A DNA stretch of 64,000 nucleotides from Lentimonas sp. CC4 (GCF_902728235.1 NZ_CACVBO010000002.1:62001-126000), one strand, 5' to 3'; positions 9,351 to 17,721 are shown, numbered from the stretch's first letter. A program made the numbers and translations. Notes: generated from the sequence alone by a model not told the origin.

Positions 9351-10067
9351 TCAATTTACCCTACGGCGACGCACCAGCACACAACTCAAGCCAAGAAGAC
9401 CAGCAAACAATGCATAGGCCCGGGGCTCAGGAATATCGGTGTAATGGACCACCACATCACTAACAGCCCAACGGTTCGCTTTGTTGAGATTAAAAAAAGA
9501 AAACAAACCGAAGCTCCCCACCGGTGAAGTCGCGCCGACCACATCAGCAAGCACGACTGTGCTAGATTCCTCATCTTGACGACCGAGAACAATGGGCTCG
9601 CTTCCGTTCACCGAAACCCCCACACGATCGGGATTATGATGTGCGATAGAAACAACGACACTATGGAAGGACAAAGCAATATCATCGCTCGTCAAGTCGC
9701 CACCACCGTCACTAAAAGAGGTCACTCGCAAATTCCCAAGCGTAGCAGCCTCCTCTTGGTCACCATCGAAAGTGACTCCATGCGCTGGGTTTGCGTCGCT
9801 CTCTGGCGAATAAATACCCCAAACACCGCTTGGATCAGAGTGCACATTGGGAGAGTCATCCACAGAGGTCGCGAGCACATCATACGAAATGTTGAACGTC
9901 GCACGGCCAAGCGTCTGTGTTGCCGAAACAAAAGTAATACTACCTGTTTTGTAATCCGTAGAGACAGTCGGTCCGGTTGAAACATGAGTTCCAGCACTCG
10001 TTGTCGCTGAAAAGGAAAGCACAGCGACCGCACTGACTGCAATGAGGGGGATTGCATTTGTATTCAT
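9351..10067 (-). CDS. PEP-CTERM surface protein, type A ectodomain
   Basis: Protein of 238 residues with a signal peptide (cleavage near SATTSA), a beta-rich middle, and a C-terminal sorting signal IPEPRAYALFAGLLGLS...VRRRR. In this class the PEP motif, helix and arginine cluster are recognised by an exosortase, which links the protein to the cell surface; no exosortase gene is in the window. The ectodomain (FNISYDVLATS, GVWGIYSPESD, EEAATLGNLRVTSFSDGGG, NPDRVGVSVNG) is paralogous to those of the genes at 13569 and 17722. It lacks the tandem-operator promoter of the other PEP-CTERM genes; instead a terminator-like hairpin lies in its leader at 10117-10142. The molecular function is unknown. 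Confidence 0.85.
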   Translation of the reverse strand: MNTNAIPLIAVSAVAVLSFSATTSAGTHVSTGPTVSTDYKTGSITFVSATQTLGRATFNISYDVLATSVDDSPNVHSDPSGVWGIYSPESDANPAHGVTFDGDQEEAATLGNLRVTSFSDGGGDLTSDDIALSFHSVVVSIAHHNPDRVGVSVNGSEPIVLGRQDEESSTVVLADVVGATSPVGSFGLFSFFNLNKANRWAVSDVVVHYTDIPEPRAYALFAGLLGLSCVLVRRRRVN

Positions 10068-10116
10068 ATTTCGTAGATAGGGGTTTTCGGTGATTTTTTA
10101 ATCAAAAAAAGGAGTA

Positions 10117-10142
10117 AGGGGAGATCACCGAAGTCATCTCCC
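10117..10142 (-). promoter_or_regulatory. Terminator-like hairpin in the leader of the first PEP-CTERM gene
   Basis: GGGGAGAT and ATCTCCCC form an 8-bp perfect stem. On the minus strand the stem is followed by TTACTCC and seven T, the form of an intrinsic terminator, and lies 50-75 bases before the start codon. It could be an attenuator, or the end of an upstream transcript. Confidence 0.5.
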
Positions 10143-10290
10143 CTAGAGATAAATGCCAAGAGATCTCACAACTAAAGATAATTACGGACAAGCCTCGTCA
10201 GCTCAAGCCAAGCTGTAAAATGAGCAGAGGCAGTCATTCAGAAACAGAGCAGCATTAGTAAATGTTATCCGTCAGCAGTTCTAGCGCACA

Positions 10291-10327
10291 AAAAAACTCC
10301 AAGCCGCGCACGGGACTTGGAGTTTTT
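10291..10327 (-). terminator. Rho-independent terminator of the 10355 gene
   Basis: Arms AAAAACTCCAAG and CTTGGAGTTTTT flank a GC-rich loop, ending in a T-run on the minus strand. Nearly the same hairpin follows four other PEP-CTERM genes. Confidence 0.88.
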
Positions 10328-10354
10328 GAAGAAGGTTTGCTTAAGTGCGATGCC

Positions 10355-11128
10355 CTAGCTGCGACGGCGAACCATCACGTAGCTCAAGCCTAGAAGGCCA
10401 GCAAGTAGTGCGTAGCTGCTTGGTTCGGGAACTGCAGTCAGTGTCACACCTTGGATACTCTTGTCGCCCTGATCGTCCTGACCGTAAGCGACAAACTTAA
10501 AGGACTTGCTGAAATCAAACACCGCGATATTGCCAGAACCCATGTCAACACTGTCAAGTGTCCAAGCCCAATTTGCACCGCCCGCTCCATCGGAGACAAC
10601 GCTCATCACAACCGACTTGCTAGTGGCTGCCGTCCCAAGAGACCCAGCTGTGCCCAGATTCGTAACGGTTGAACCATCTGTGAAAGAAAGCCCAGTCAGT
10701 GTATTAACGCCAAAGCTGTAAACGCTAGTATCGCCTGAGTATGGGTTCAAGCCAGTATATGCACCCATATCTGTATCGGTGCTCACGATACCGAAGCCTA
10801 AATGGCTCGCTCCAAGCTCACTGGTCCACAAATAATCAACGGCTAATTCAAAGCCTGTTGTCGACTGAAAACTATTCGTCGTGTTGTAGGCAATCGCACG
10901 GTTCAGGTAGTGGGTGGCACTTGCGTTATACTGCATAATGCCGTTATCTTCGAAATTGTAGCCTGTTCCACCGCGGAGGGCTCTGCTGGTCAGACCGCCG
11001 CCTGTCCCCCCAGTATTTACAGCGAGGGTATCGTTATCAAAGGTGTCTTGATAGACGACAGTTTGAGCTTGTGCGGCAACTGCTAGCACTAGGCCTGCAC
11101 TTATTGTTAAGAGAGTTTTTTTCATCAT
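10355..11128 (-). CDS. PEP-CTERM surface protein made of one accessory module also found in giant enzymes (type B)
   Basis: Protein of about 257 residues. Signal peptide (MMKKTLLTISAGLVLAVAAQA), one beta-sandwich-like ectodomain, and the sorting signal VPEPSSYALLAGLLGLSYVM + RRRS. The ectodomain begins VVYQDTFDNDTLAVNTGG and continues with NSFQSTTGFELAVDY, GFGIVSTDTDMGAYTGLNPYSGDTSVYSFG, LSFTDGSTVTNL and FVAYGQDDQGDKSIQ. The same ordered motifs occur once in the protein at 37962 and twice each in those at 33620 and 29250, where they flank a GH29-like domain. That makes this a stand-alone, surface-anchored version of an enzyme accessory module, probably carbohydrate-binding (inference). It has a tandem-operator promoter at 11243-11311. 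Confidence 0.88.
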   Translation of the reverse strand: MMKKTLLTISAGLVLAVAAQAQTVVYQDTFDNDTLAVNTGGTGGGLTSRALRGGTGYNFEDNGIMQYNASATHYLNRAIAYNTTNSFQSTTGFELAVDYLWTSELGASHLGFGIVSTDTDMGAYTGLNPYSGDTSVYSFGVNTLTGLSFTDGSTVTNLGTAGSLGTAATSKSVVMSVVSDGAGGANWAWTLDSVDMGSGNIAVFDFSKSFKFVAYGQDDQGDKSIQGVTLTAVPEPSSYALLAGLLGLSYVMVRRRS

Positions 11129-11242
11129 AGGTATTTTATGGGTTTTGTGTTTTAGGAGGTTTTTTCTTAGATATCTGAGAGTCGGCGCTCTAAAATTGTT
11201 TTTTAACGATACGGATACGTATTTTCGAATCGATAATTCCAT

Positions 11243-11311
11243 ACTATAACAACTTATAGGTAAAATAAGAATCACGTATGCGCATATACCTCTATCACGC
11301 GTATACATGAT
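11243..11311 (-). promoter_or_regulatory. Shared-regulon promoter, 10355 PEP-CTERM gene
   Basis: Minus strand: distal site ATCATGTATACGCGTGAT (11294-11311), proximal site TATATGCGCATACGTGAT (11271-11288), 22 bases containing ACCTATAAGTTG, then -10 TATAGT (11243-11248). This is one of the best-matching copies in the window. Confidence 0.82.
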
Positions 11312-11806
11312 AAGGAGGGGTGGATGGACTTGTAGATTTGCTGATACATCGAACGAGCAAGCAACTGCACGCGCTTAGGTTCAAGATTCATATGGGGTAA
11401 AAAATGGGGTGGCGTTTCGATACGAGTTGAGAGACAAACCTCAACACTGGAATTATGATACAAATGAAACACTGGTTGTCCAGAGTATAGCGTAAATACG
11501 CGATGCATCGGACGTAAGATTAGCAATAATCACCTCAATTTAAGAGTCGATGAATCCATCCATTCTTGAAGGAGTCGTTAGAGTCAGTAGGCAGACGGAG
11601 AGGCCATTCATGAACCTAACAAAATGAGTTCATAGCCGAAAAAAGGCGCAAGAAACGCAAAACCATGCATTTGAATCATTTGGAGGCTTCGCCAATTTGG
11701 CGAGAGGTGACAGAGTGATCATGAGCATCGTCTCCTATATTCTGCGTCTTTTGCGCCTTTTTGCGGCTACCCGAACTGCCGATTTTAGGATGAAGGACTA
11801 TGAACT

Positions 11807-11870
11807 GACCGCGGATTGCACGGATAACACGGATCAGGAGAATCTTAATAATCCGTGTAATCCGCGGTTA
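11807..11870. repeat. Dispersed 'CCGCGGATT' hairpin repeat, copy 2
   Basis: ACCGCGGATTgcACGGAT...ATCCGTgtAATCCGCGGT: a long interrupted stem with a CAGGAGAATCTTAATA loop. Copies at 13402-13465 and 14945-15010 are nearly identical. Such MITE/REP-like hairpins are candidates for movement by a RAYT transposase, whose remnant lies at 17141. Confidence 0.8.
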
Positions 11871-11916
11871 AAAATACAGAGCCTTCGTTCACTGCCAAAC
11901 CCATGCTCAATGGCAC

Positions 11917-11953
11917 AAAAAAACTCCAAGTCCACGCGGGACTTGGAGTTTTT
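11917..11953 (-). terminator. Rho-independent terminator of the 11977 gene
   Basis: Same CTCCAAGTCC...GGACTTGGAG hairpin family as at 10291, with a T-run on the minus strand. Confidence 0.87.
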
Positions 11954-11976
11954 GAAAAGTAGGATCGTATTGACAA

Positions 11977-12786
11977 CTACGCTTGGCGGCGGCGAAGCAT
12001 TACGAAGCTCAAGCCAGCAAGGCCGGCAAGAAGTGCGTAGCTGCTTGGCTCGGGGACGACTGTCATGCCGAAATCAATGTTTGTTACGGCCCAGTTGTTT
12101 TGCCGGGTTGCGCCAGTGTTCAGCGTCGCACCACCGGTAATATACAGCTGGTCAGGGTTCGCTACAGTGATCCCTGTGTTGGTGCCCCACTCAACCGCAT
12201 CCAGTCCTGTCCCAACACCCACGATAGCAACATGGCTGTTTCCGGTTCCCGAGGTCTGTTGGAGAGCGGCCGCAGTAAAACCGCCGAATGTGTTGCCTAG
12301 AGCGGAACCATTCACTAAGATATCTTCCACTGTAAAAAGAAGCGTCTGCCCGGCGTTGATGTTGCCATCTGTTCCGAAACGAGTCCCTTCGAGCGAAACA
12401 TTAATCCCGCCTAGAGGGTCTGCGAGCGTCACCGATCCACCCGTTCCGGTCTGAACGCCACCGGCCACAAAGCCCGAGCTTTGCGTGTTTCCTGTCGAAC
12501 CGGAAACCCGCACATTAAAGGTCAGAGTGTCGTTGACGGCATCACTATTAAAATCCGCGGCCGAATAGGTCACTGCAAAAACATATTGGTTGAAACCGCT
12601 GCTAGTATCGAGAGTTCTGACGACGCTGTCTGCTGCGCTGCCATCGATTAACAATGTGTTCGCAACTCCGTCAGCATTGTTCATGTTTGTAATGCTCAGA
12701 GTCTCTGCTCCTTGCACCGAGGAAACTGCAACTGCCGATAAAAGCAGTGCGGATGTTGTTAGTGTTTTTCTGGGTATTTTGATCAT
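11977..12786 (-). CDS. PEP-CTERM surface protein, type C ectodomain
   Basis: Protein of 269 residues: signal peptide ending near SSVQGA, an ectodomain of about 210 residues, and VPEPSSYALLAGLAGLSFVMLRRRQA at the C-terminus for exosortase processing. The ectodomain carries NTLLIDGSAADSVVRTLD, FAVTYSAADFNSDAVNDTL, FNVRVSGSTG, GQTLLFTVEDILVN, HVAIVGVGTGLDAVEW and WAVTNIDFGMTV. The same series recurs in the PEP-CTERM protein at 41685 and in the C-terminal third of the protein at 19037. The function of this domain is unknown. The leader contains ACCTCCTAATA shortly before the ATG and no Shine-Dalgarno sequence. Confidence 0.87.
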   Translation of the reverse strand: MIKIPRKTLTTSALLLSAVAVSSVQGAETLSITNMNNADGVANTLLIDGSAADSVVRTLDTSSGFNQYVFAVTYSAADFNSDAVNDTLTFNVRVSGSTGNTQSSGFVAGGVQTGTGGSVTLADPLGGINVSLEGTRFGTDGNINAGQTLLFTVEDILVNGSALGNTFGGFTAAALQQTSGTGNSHVAIVGVGTGLDAVEWGTNTGITVANPDQLYITGGATLNTGATRQNNWAVTNIDFGMTVVPEPSSYALLAGLAGLSFVMLRRRQA

Positions 12787-12845
12787 ATGTTTAGTTATTA
12801 TTAGGAGGTGGAACAGTTATCTTTTTCTAATTGTGAGAGTTACAT

Positions 12846-12914
12846 ACTATAACTACTTATAGGCATAATAAAAACCACGTGTGCGCATACTCCCTTGTCA
12901 TGCATATACGTGAT
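12846..12914 (-). promoter_or_regulatory. Shared-regulon promoter, 11977 PEP-CTERM gene
   Basis: Minus strand: ATCACGTATATGCATGAC (12897-12914), AGTATGCGCACACGTGGT (12874-12891), 22 bases, then TATAGT (12846-12851). Confidence 0.8.
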
Positions 12915-13401
12915 GCAGGCAAATCAGGTAGCATATGGATCGATATTTCGAGCAAGCAACTGCACGCGCTTAGGTTCAAGATTCATATGGGGTAAAAAAT
13001 GGGGTGGCGTTTTGATACGAGTTGAGAGACACACCTCAACACTCAGATTATGTTACAAATGAAACAGTGGTTGTCCAGAGTATAGCGTAAATACGTGATG
13101 CTTTGGACGTAAGGTTAGCAATAATCACCTCAACTTAAGAGTCGATGAATCCATCCATTCTTAAAGGAGTCACTAGAGTCAGTAGGCAGACGGAGAGGCC
13201 ATTCATGAACCTAACAAGATGAGTTCATGGACGAAAAAAGGCGCAAGAGACGCAAAACCATGTATTTGAATCATTTGGAGGCTTCGCCAATTTGGCCAGA
13301 GGTGACAGAGTGATCATGAGCATCGTCTCCTACATTCTGCGTCCTTTGCGCCTTTTTGCGACACTCTCAACTGTCGATTCTAGGATGAAGAACTATGAAT
13401 T

Positions 13402-13465
13402 GACCGCGGATTGCGCGGATAACACGGATCAGGAGAATCCCAATAATCCGTGAAATCCGCGGTTA
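13402..13465. repeat. Dispersed 'CCGCGGATT' hairpin repeat, copy 3
   Basis: Inverted repeat like 11807-11870 with a few substitutions (ATTGCGCGGAT, CCCAATAATCCGTGAAAT). Confidence 0.78.
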
Positions 13466-13510
13466 AAAATACAGAGCCTTCGTGCACTGCCAAACCTGGA
13501 TCAATGGCAC

Positions 13511-13547
13511 AAAAAAACTCCAAGCCCACGCGGGACTTGGAGTTTTT
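13511..13547 (-). terminator. Rho-independent terminator of the 13569 gene
   Basis: CTCCAAGCCC...GGACTTGGAGTTTTT hairpin; third member of the repeated terminator family. Confidence 0.87.
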
Positions 13548-13568
13548 GAAGAAGGTGTGAATTCACTC

Positions 13569-14258
13569 TTACACTTTGCGGCGGCGCAGCATGACAGCTG
13601 TCAATCCGAAGCAACCAGCGAGCAGCGCGTAACTGCTGGGCTCTGGAATTACTGATACTGAGATCCCTGAGACGGACAAGCGTGCAGCACTATAAGGTGT
13701 TATATACAATTCCGTGGCAGTAGAAACACCAGCATAACCAGTTAGATCCACTACTGTGGGTTTCGCAATGCTTGCAATATTATCTCCAGCATCAAAACTG
13801 GCAAAGGAAAAGTTAACGCCATCACCACTATGGGTTCCGTTAAAGATCGTGAATGATTCGAATGAGATACTGAAATCTCCCTCTGTAAGTCCACTCGTCC
13901 CCGCATTGAAGTTGTCAATTGTAAGGCCAGTGATTGATAGCGCCTCCCCATCGTCACCATCAATAGACTCCCTTTGCCCATTAGTGCCACCATCATTAGT
14001 CGAGCCCACGCCAAAGTAAGTTCCATTCGAGTCAAAATAAGGAGTGACTGTCACATCTGTTGCAAAGGCATTCAGAGTGTAAAGGATATCAAACGTAGCA
14101 CCTGCGAACCCAGTTGACGTCGTAACAACAGATCCGGTAGCAATATTGTTAGATGCCCCTGGCATATCAAGAACAATAGTGGCTGCAGATGAGGAGACTG
14201 CCATTGCCGATAAAAGCAGTGCGGACGTAGCTAGGGTTTTTTTGGGTATATTGATCAT
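13569..14258 (-). CDS. PEP-CTERM surface protein, type A ectodomain
   Basis: Protein of 229 residues with an N-terminus nearly identical to its neighbours (MINIPKKTLATSALLLSAMA, versus MIKIPRKTL and MIKMPLKNL at the genes 11977 and 17722), showing duplication of the signal peptide region. The ectodomain (GATFDILYTLNAFATD, NGTYFGVGSTNDGG, DGEALSITGLTIDNF, GVNFSFASFDAGDN) is related to the genes at 9351 and 17722. The C-terminus is IPEPSSYALLAGCFGLTAVMLRRRKV. It is anchored outside the cell through the exosortase pathway; the function of the domain is unknown. It has its own promoter and terminator. Confidence 0.86.
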   Translation of the reverse strand: MINIPKKTLATSALLLSAMAVSSSAATIVLDMPGASNNIATGSVVTTSTGFAGATFDILYTLNAFATDVTVTPYFDSNGTYFGVGSTNDGGTNGQRESIDGDDGEALSITGLTIDNFNAGTSGLTEGDFSISFESFTIFNGTHSGDGVNFSFASFDAGDNIASIAKPTVVDLTGYAGVSTATELYITPYSAARLSVSGISVSVIPEPSSYALLAGCFGLTAVMLRRRKV

Positions 14259-14307
14259 AGTGTTTTTAGGAGGTGTAAAGTTGCCTGTTTCTAGTTGAGA
14301 GTGCCAT

Positions 14308-14376
14308 ACTATAACTTTTTATAGGTAGAGTTGTAATCGCGTATCCGCATATATCCCCATCATGCGTATACGTGAT
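14308..14376 (-). promoter_or_regulatory. Shared-regulon promoter, 13569 PEP-CTERM gene
   Basis: Minus strand: ATCACGTATACGCATGAT (14359-14376), TATATGCGGATACGCGAT (14336-14353), 22 bases, then TATAGT (14308-14313). Confidence 0.82.
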
Positions 14377-14765
14377 AGGGGCGAATCAGGCGCTATCACA
14401 GTGGCCAAAACTGAGCATTCACAATCAAGCAAGTGTGCGCGCTCATGCTCTGGCGAAATTTTCATGCGGGGGTAAAAAAGGTAGATTTGAATGATGAAGC
14501 AGTCAGTTGAGAACTAATATTGATACCAATATAAGGGGATTAGTCCATCAAATCGCGCAGATGGGCGACGCTTTTAACATAAAACTGACAAGAATGGCAA
14601 CCATAGACAAACTAATACGAAGAGTCATTTACAGGATGAGCCTACCTACCGTGCCACCTACTATAATCCTTAAAAGAGTCGTTAGAAGTCAGTAGGCAGA
14701 CGGAGGTCGTAGATGGCGAAGCAAGTCAGGGGCTGATGATCTGTGTCTGATGCGAACTGTTGCCG

Positions 14766-14821
14766 TTCGCCAAATGGCTTCGCCCTTCGCTTGCAACCGA
14801 AGGGCGAAGCCATATGGCGAA
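14766..14821. repeat. Long near-perfect inverted repeat
   Basis: Arms of about 23 bp (TTCGCCAAATGGCTTCGCCC and its complement, one mismatch) around a short CTTGCAAC centre. The sequence lies in a gene-free stretch (14259-15119) and would form a long hairpin. A related arrangement ('agtcagtag...gctgatgatc...gttcgcc') recurs near 22.6 kb. Confidence 0.8.
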
Positions 14822-14944
14822 GTTTTAATCTAATAATACTGTGCAGTTGTAGGGATTTTTGTCTCAGGATATGAAGCATTTATAAATCTTATTCGTGTTG
14901 ATTCGTGGTTCCAACTGCCGATTTTAGGATGAAGGACTATGAAC

Positions 14945-15010
14945 TGACCGCGGATTGCACGGATAACACGGATCAGGAGAATCTTAATAATCCGTGTAAT
15001 CCGCGGTTAA
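14945..15010. repeat. Dispersed 'CCGCGGATT' hairpin repeat, copy 4
   Basis: Essentially identical to copy 2, including the flanking ACTGCCGATTTTAGGATGA on its left and the terminator-proximal sequence on its right. Confidence 0.8.
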
Positions 15011-15055
15011 AAATACAGAGCCTTTGTGAACTGCCAAACCCATGCTCAATGGCAC

Positions 15056-15092
15056 AAAAAAAACTCCAAGCCCACGCGGGACTTGGAGTTTT
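15056..15092 (-). terminator. Rho-independent terminator of the 15120 gene
   Basis: AAAAAAACTCCAAGCCC...GGACTTGGAGTTTT; fourth member of the family. Confidence 0.86.
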
Positions 15093-15119
15093 GTAAACGG
15101 ATCGCTTGAATGTAACGAA

Positions 15120-16865
15120 CTATCTGCGACGGCGAACCATTGCGTAGGTCAAGCCGAGCAGGCCTGCGAGGAGCGCGTAAGTGCTTGGTTCTGGAACGAC
15201 AACGGACAATTCGCCAGTAAGCTCAGAGAACTCATAACCGACGCCATTTTCGACAATGCCCCAAACATCACCACCCAGGTCAGTGAAGCTGCCGACAGTG
15301 CTGTCTACAGCAAAGGTGTTGCCATATGTTTCAGTGAAGGTGCCATCGACGACCATCCATGAGTCACCCACGGTGGTCGATGCACCAGTCAGATCAAAAA
15401 TGAAACTACCATCCAAATTCAGTATTCCACCCACACCAGCGATATCGTTATTCGAACCAGCAGCCCCAATAGTGAATTGGAGTGAACCAGTCTCAGCAAG
15501 TGTGAGCGTGCCACCCGTATTTGTGAAATTTAATTCAATGGTATTCGCGCCAGAAAGAATAACCTCTCCATCGCCATTCACGTTATAAAAACCTCGATTC
15601 TGAGTTAAATCTCCTGAAATCGTAAATACAGAAGCGCCTTCGGCAGTCAGAAGGAAGCCAGATTGTTCGTCTGAATTAATGTCACCAGACCATTCAGCAG
15701 AGGTTGCGCCAGTCTCTAACTTAAGAGTCTTAATGTTGCCACCAGAAGTTGCAACAATGTCATTCGCAACGGTCAAGCCATTGGCAACCTCTATTGTTGT
15801 AGTGCTCCTCATCTCAAAATCTCCTGTGCCAGCAGCATTATTATGCTCAAGGCGAACCGTGGCTCCTCCTCCAGTCATACTGAGATTTTTGGTGAAATCA
15901 TTATTTCCAGTTAAAATCACAGTGCCCGAACCATTCAAAGTAAAATCACCATTTCCAACTCCGGAAGAAATAATCCCAGATAGTGTTAGAGTCTGTCCGG
16001 CAGCGGCATTTAAATTAAACGCGCCGGTCGCCTCTCCGTTATAAATATCACCCGAATACTCCGCCGATGTTCCAGACACAGTTAAGGTCTTATTGGCCCC
16101 AATATTGTTAGTAATAAGACTGTTAGCAACGTTAACACCATCCCCCAATGCTAAGATGGCATTGTCGCCTGTGAGGGTAACAGTCCCGGAACCTAAAGCC
16201 AGATTGTTGTCAGCTAGAATGGTGCTTCCAGCATTGATCGTCGTGCCTCCACTGTAGGTGTTTACACCACTGAGTGTTAAAGTTCCTGCGTCGCTGCTAG
16301 TTATCGCTAAAGAAGTTGCGCTGCCATCACTGATGATTCCACTCAAATTAGTCGCGCCAGCGCCTGTAACCGCTAGGGTCTTTGCCGCCGCAGCGCCTCC
16401 AGTGATGTTGCCTGCAACACTTAATGAATTCGTGGCGCTTGCGTTTGTAAAAGTGTAAGTGCTCGCAGTCGCTGTGTTGCCAAGCACAACATTCGCATTG
16501 ATAGTTTGATCTGCTACAACGTCTGCTCCCACTGTGATCGAGCCATCATTATCAAGCGTCAAAGTATCAGTGCCAACCGCGCCAGTGCCGATCGTATAGG
16601 CTGCAACAGTAGCGGTATCAAATGCTAGTGTCTGGACGGTCACCGCGCCACCGAGATCAATGACAGAGCCACCAGCGCCGGCTGCTGCATTAAAAGTAGC
16701 GGTATCGGTGGTGCCTGGCACCGCCGCTCCGCCTGACCAGTTTGTTAGATCTGACCACTGAGCATCAGTCGTGCCGACCCAGCTGCTTGAATCGGCATGG
16801 GCTTGTGAGCTGAGCAGCGCAAGCGCTACTGCAGTGAACAGAATCGGGGAGGTTCGTTTATTCAT
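15120..16865 (-). CDS. PEP-CTERM protein with autotransporter-type beta-helix repeats
   Basis: Protein of 581 residues. Signal peptide to about AHADSS, then the start typical of this class (WVGTTDAQWSDLTNWSGG). Several autotransporter-associated beta-strand repeats follow, for example LTLSGVNTYSGGTTINAG, LTLSGIISSGVGNGDFTLNG and VILSGANTIEL. The end is VPEPSTYALLAGLLGLTYAMVRRRR. The segment after the repeats (LDGSFIFDLTGASTTVGDSW through ELSVVVPEP) also occurs in the protein at 23217. A long, extended surface protein is expected, but no autotransporter barrel is present: export is through Sec and exosortase rather than type V secretion. The leader has a run of nine G on the plus strand and a tandem-operator promoter at 16932. 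Confidence 0.88.
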   Translation of the reverse strand: MNKRTSPILFTAVALALLSSQAHADSSSWVGTTDAQWSDLTNWSGGAAVPGTTDTATFNAAAGAGGSVIDLGGAVTVQTLAFDTATVAAYTIGTGAVGTDTLTLDNDGSITVGADVVADQTINANVVLGNTATASTYTFTNASATNSLSVAGNITGGAAAAKTLAVTGAGATNLSGIISDGSATSLAITSSDAGTLTLSGVNTYSGGTTINAGSTILADNNLALGSGTVTLTGDNAILALGDGVNVANSLITNNIGANKTLTVSGTSAEYSGDIYNGEATGAFNLNAAAGQTLTLSGIISSGVGNGDFTLNGSGTVILTGNNDFTKNLSMTGGGATVRLEHNNAAGTGDFEMRSTTTIEVANGLTVANDIVATSGGNIKTLKLETGATSAEWSGDINSDEQSGFLLTAEGASVFTISGDLTQNRGFYNVNGDGEVILSGANTIELNFTNTGGTLTLAETGSLQFTIGAAGSNNDIAGVGGILNLDGSFIFDLTGASTTVGDSWMVVDGTFTETYGNTFAVDSTVGSFTDLGGDVWGIVENGVGYEFSELTGELSVVVPEPSTYALLAGLLGLTYAMVRRRR

Positions 16866-16931
16866 CGTTTATGGGGGGGGGTGGAGGTATCGTTTGTAAT
16901 TTCAAACGAGATCTTAATTTGAGAGACACAT

Positions 16932-17000
16932 ACTATAACTAATTATAGGTAAGATTAAAATCGCGCATGCACATACTCCTCGATCACGCATATACATGAT
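16932..17000 (-). promoter_or_regulatory. Shared-regulon promoter, 15120 PEP-CTERM gene
   Basis: Minus strand: ATCATGTATATGCGTGAT (16983-17000), AGTATGTGCATGCGCGAT (16960-16977), 22 bases, then TATAGT (16932-16937). Confidence 0.82.
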
Positions 17001-17140
17001 CGAAGTCAATCGGGCGTCACATTTGCCGCTAACTTGGACACGCGGAGCATCCACAAATAACCAAGTGCACATGGCTAGGCTCGGGCAGAATTTCATACAT
17101 AAGGGTAGTCTTAAAGGGGTCATTCCGTAGGTTTACATAT

Positions 17141-17590
17141 TTATTTCTGCTTTAGGCCATCATTGTCGCGTTCCCACTGCTTGATGTAGATGCCAACTAA
17201 TTGCGGAGCGCCCATGTGTAGCTTCTGGGCGATCCATGTGCTCGGTGCACTCGTGGTGCGCTTTAGTTCGGCAGCAATTCGCACTTTCCACTCGGCGGAC
17301 TTCTTGTCGGTCTTGAGCGAAGTGCTAGTCTTTTCGGCGTGCTCTAGCCCACGTGCCACAACTGACTCCCATATCAATTCATTCACCTCACGTAAATCCT
17401 GCCCCTCCATGCGAACCTTCTCGAAACTGCCGTCTTTCAACAGACCCTCACTTTCAAGTAAGTCACACTTGAACTTTTTGGACCCTAAGGCCCATCCGCG
17501 ACACATCTTCGAAAACTCCATCTCCTTTTGAGCTTTAGAATCAGTCGATAGCCACTCCAGATAGTCTGCGTAGCTTGTGTGCCCATGCTT
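17141..17590 (-). pseudogene. 5'-truncated RAYT (Y1 transposase) C-terminal remnant
   Basis: About 149 residues are open from a stop at 17591-17593: GHTSYADYLEWLSTDSKAQ, MCRGWALGSKKFKCDLL, then AEWKVRIAAELKRTTSAPS and WIAQKLHMGAPQLVGIYIKQ. This is the C-terminal region of the REP-associated tyrosine transposases common in Opitutae. The catalytic Y1 half (HUH motif and tyrosine) is missing upstream, so it cannot be active. It lies among the hairpin repeats of the PEP-CTERM cluster, which fits a past role in spreading them. Whether any of the repeats here was its substrate is inference. Confidence 0.78.
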
Positions 17591-17656
17591 TTATCCGCGA
17601 GTCCACCAGCCGCAGACAGAGCTCCCATGAAGAGTCGAATCCAGCCTCAATGGCAC

Positions 17657-17693
17657 AAAAAGACTCCAAGCCCCGCACGGGACTTGGAGTCTT
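17657..17693 (-). terminator. Rho-independent terminator of the 17722 gene
   Basis: AAAAGACTCCAAGCCCC...GGACTTGGAGTCTTT. A G-to-A and a T-to-C change pair with each other relative to the other copies, showing that the stem is maintained. Confidence 0.88.
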
Positions 17694-17721
17694 TGAAGTA
17701 GTTTTGCTTAAGCGCGAGGCA

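Larger units (their letters stand above)
11355..11960. repeat. Long direct repeat, copy 1 (about 0.6 kb, intergenic)
   Basis: About 600 bp running from GCAAGCAACTGCACGCGC to the terminator of the 11977 gene. It matches 12953-13550 nearly base for base (roughly 90% by eye). No gene is visible; it contains a 'CCGCGGATT' hairpin and 'gccaatttggc' motifs. It explains most of the 850-bp gene-free stretch 11129-11976. Confidence 0.85.
12953..13550. repeat. Long direct repeat, copy 2
   Basis: Second copy of the 11355-11960 repeat, ending in the terminator of the 13569 gene. The pair shows that an intergenic block plus a PEP-CTERM gene unit was duplicated. No gene is seen in 12787-13568. Confidence 0.85.

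Noticed and set aside
11355-15095. Repeated blocks with hairpins as a CRISPR or integron array
   Set aside because: Blocks are about 0.6 kb, contain no short constant repeat with unique spacers and no integrase gene; each carries an ordinary terminator and promoter of a PEP-CTERM gene.
15120-16865. Type V autotransporter
   Set aside because: It has autotransporter-associated repeats but ends in a PEP-CTERM signal, not a beta-barrel.
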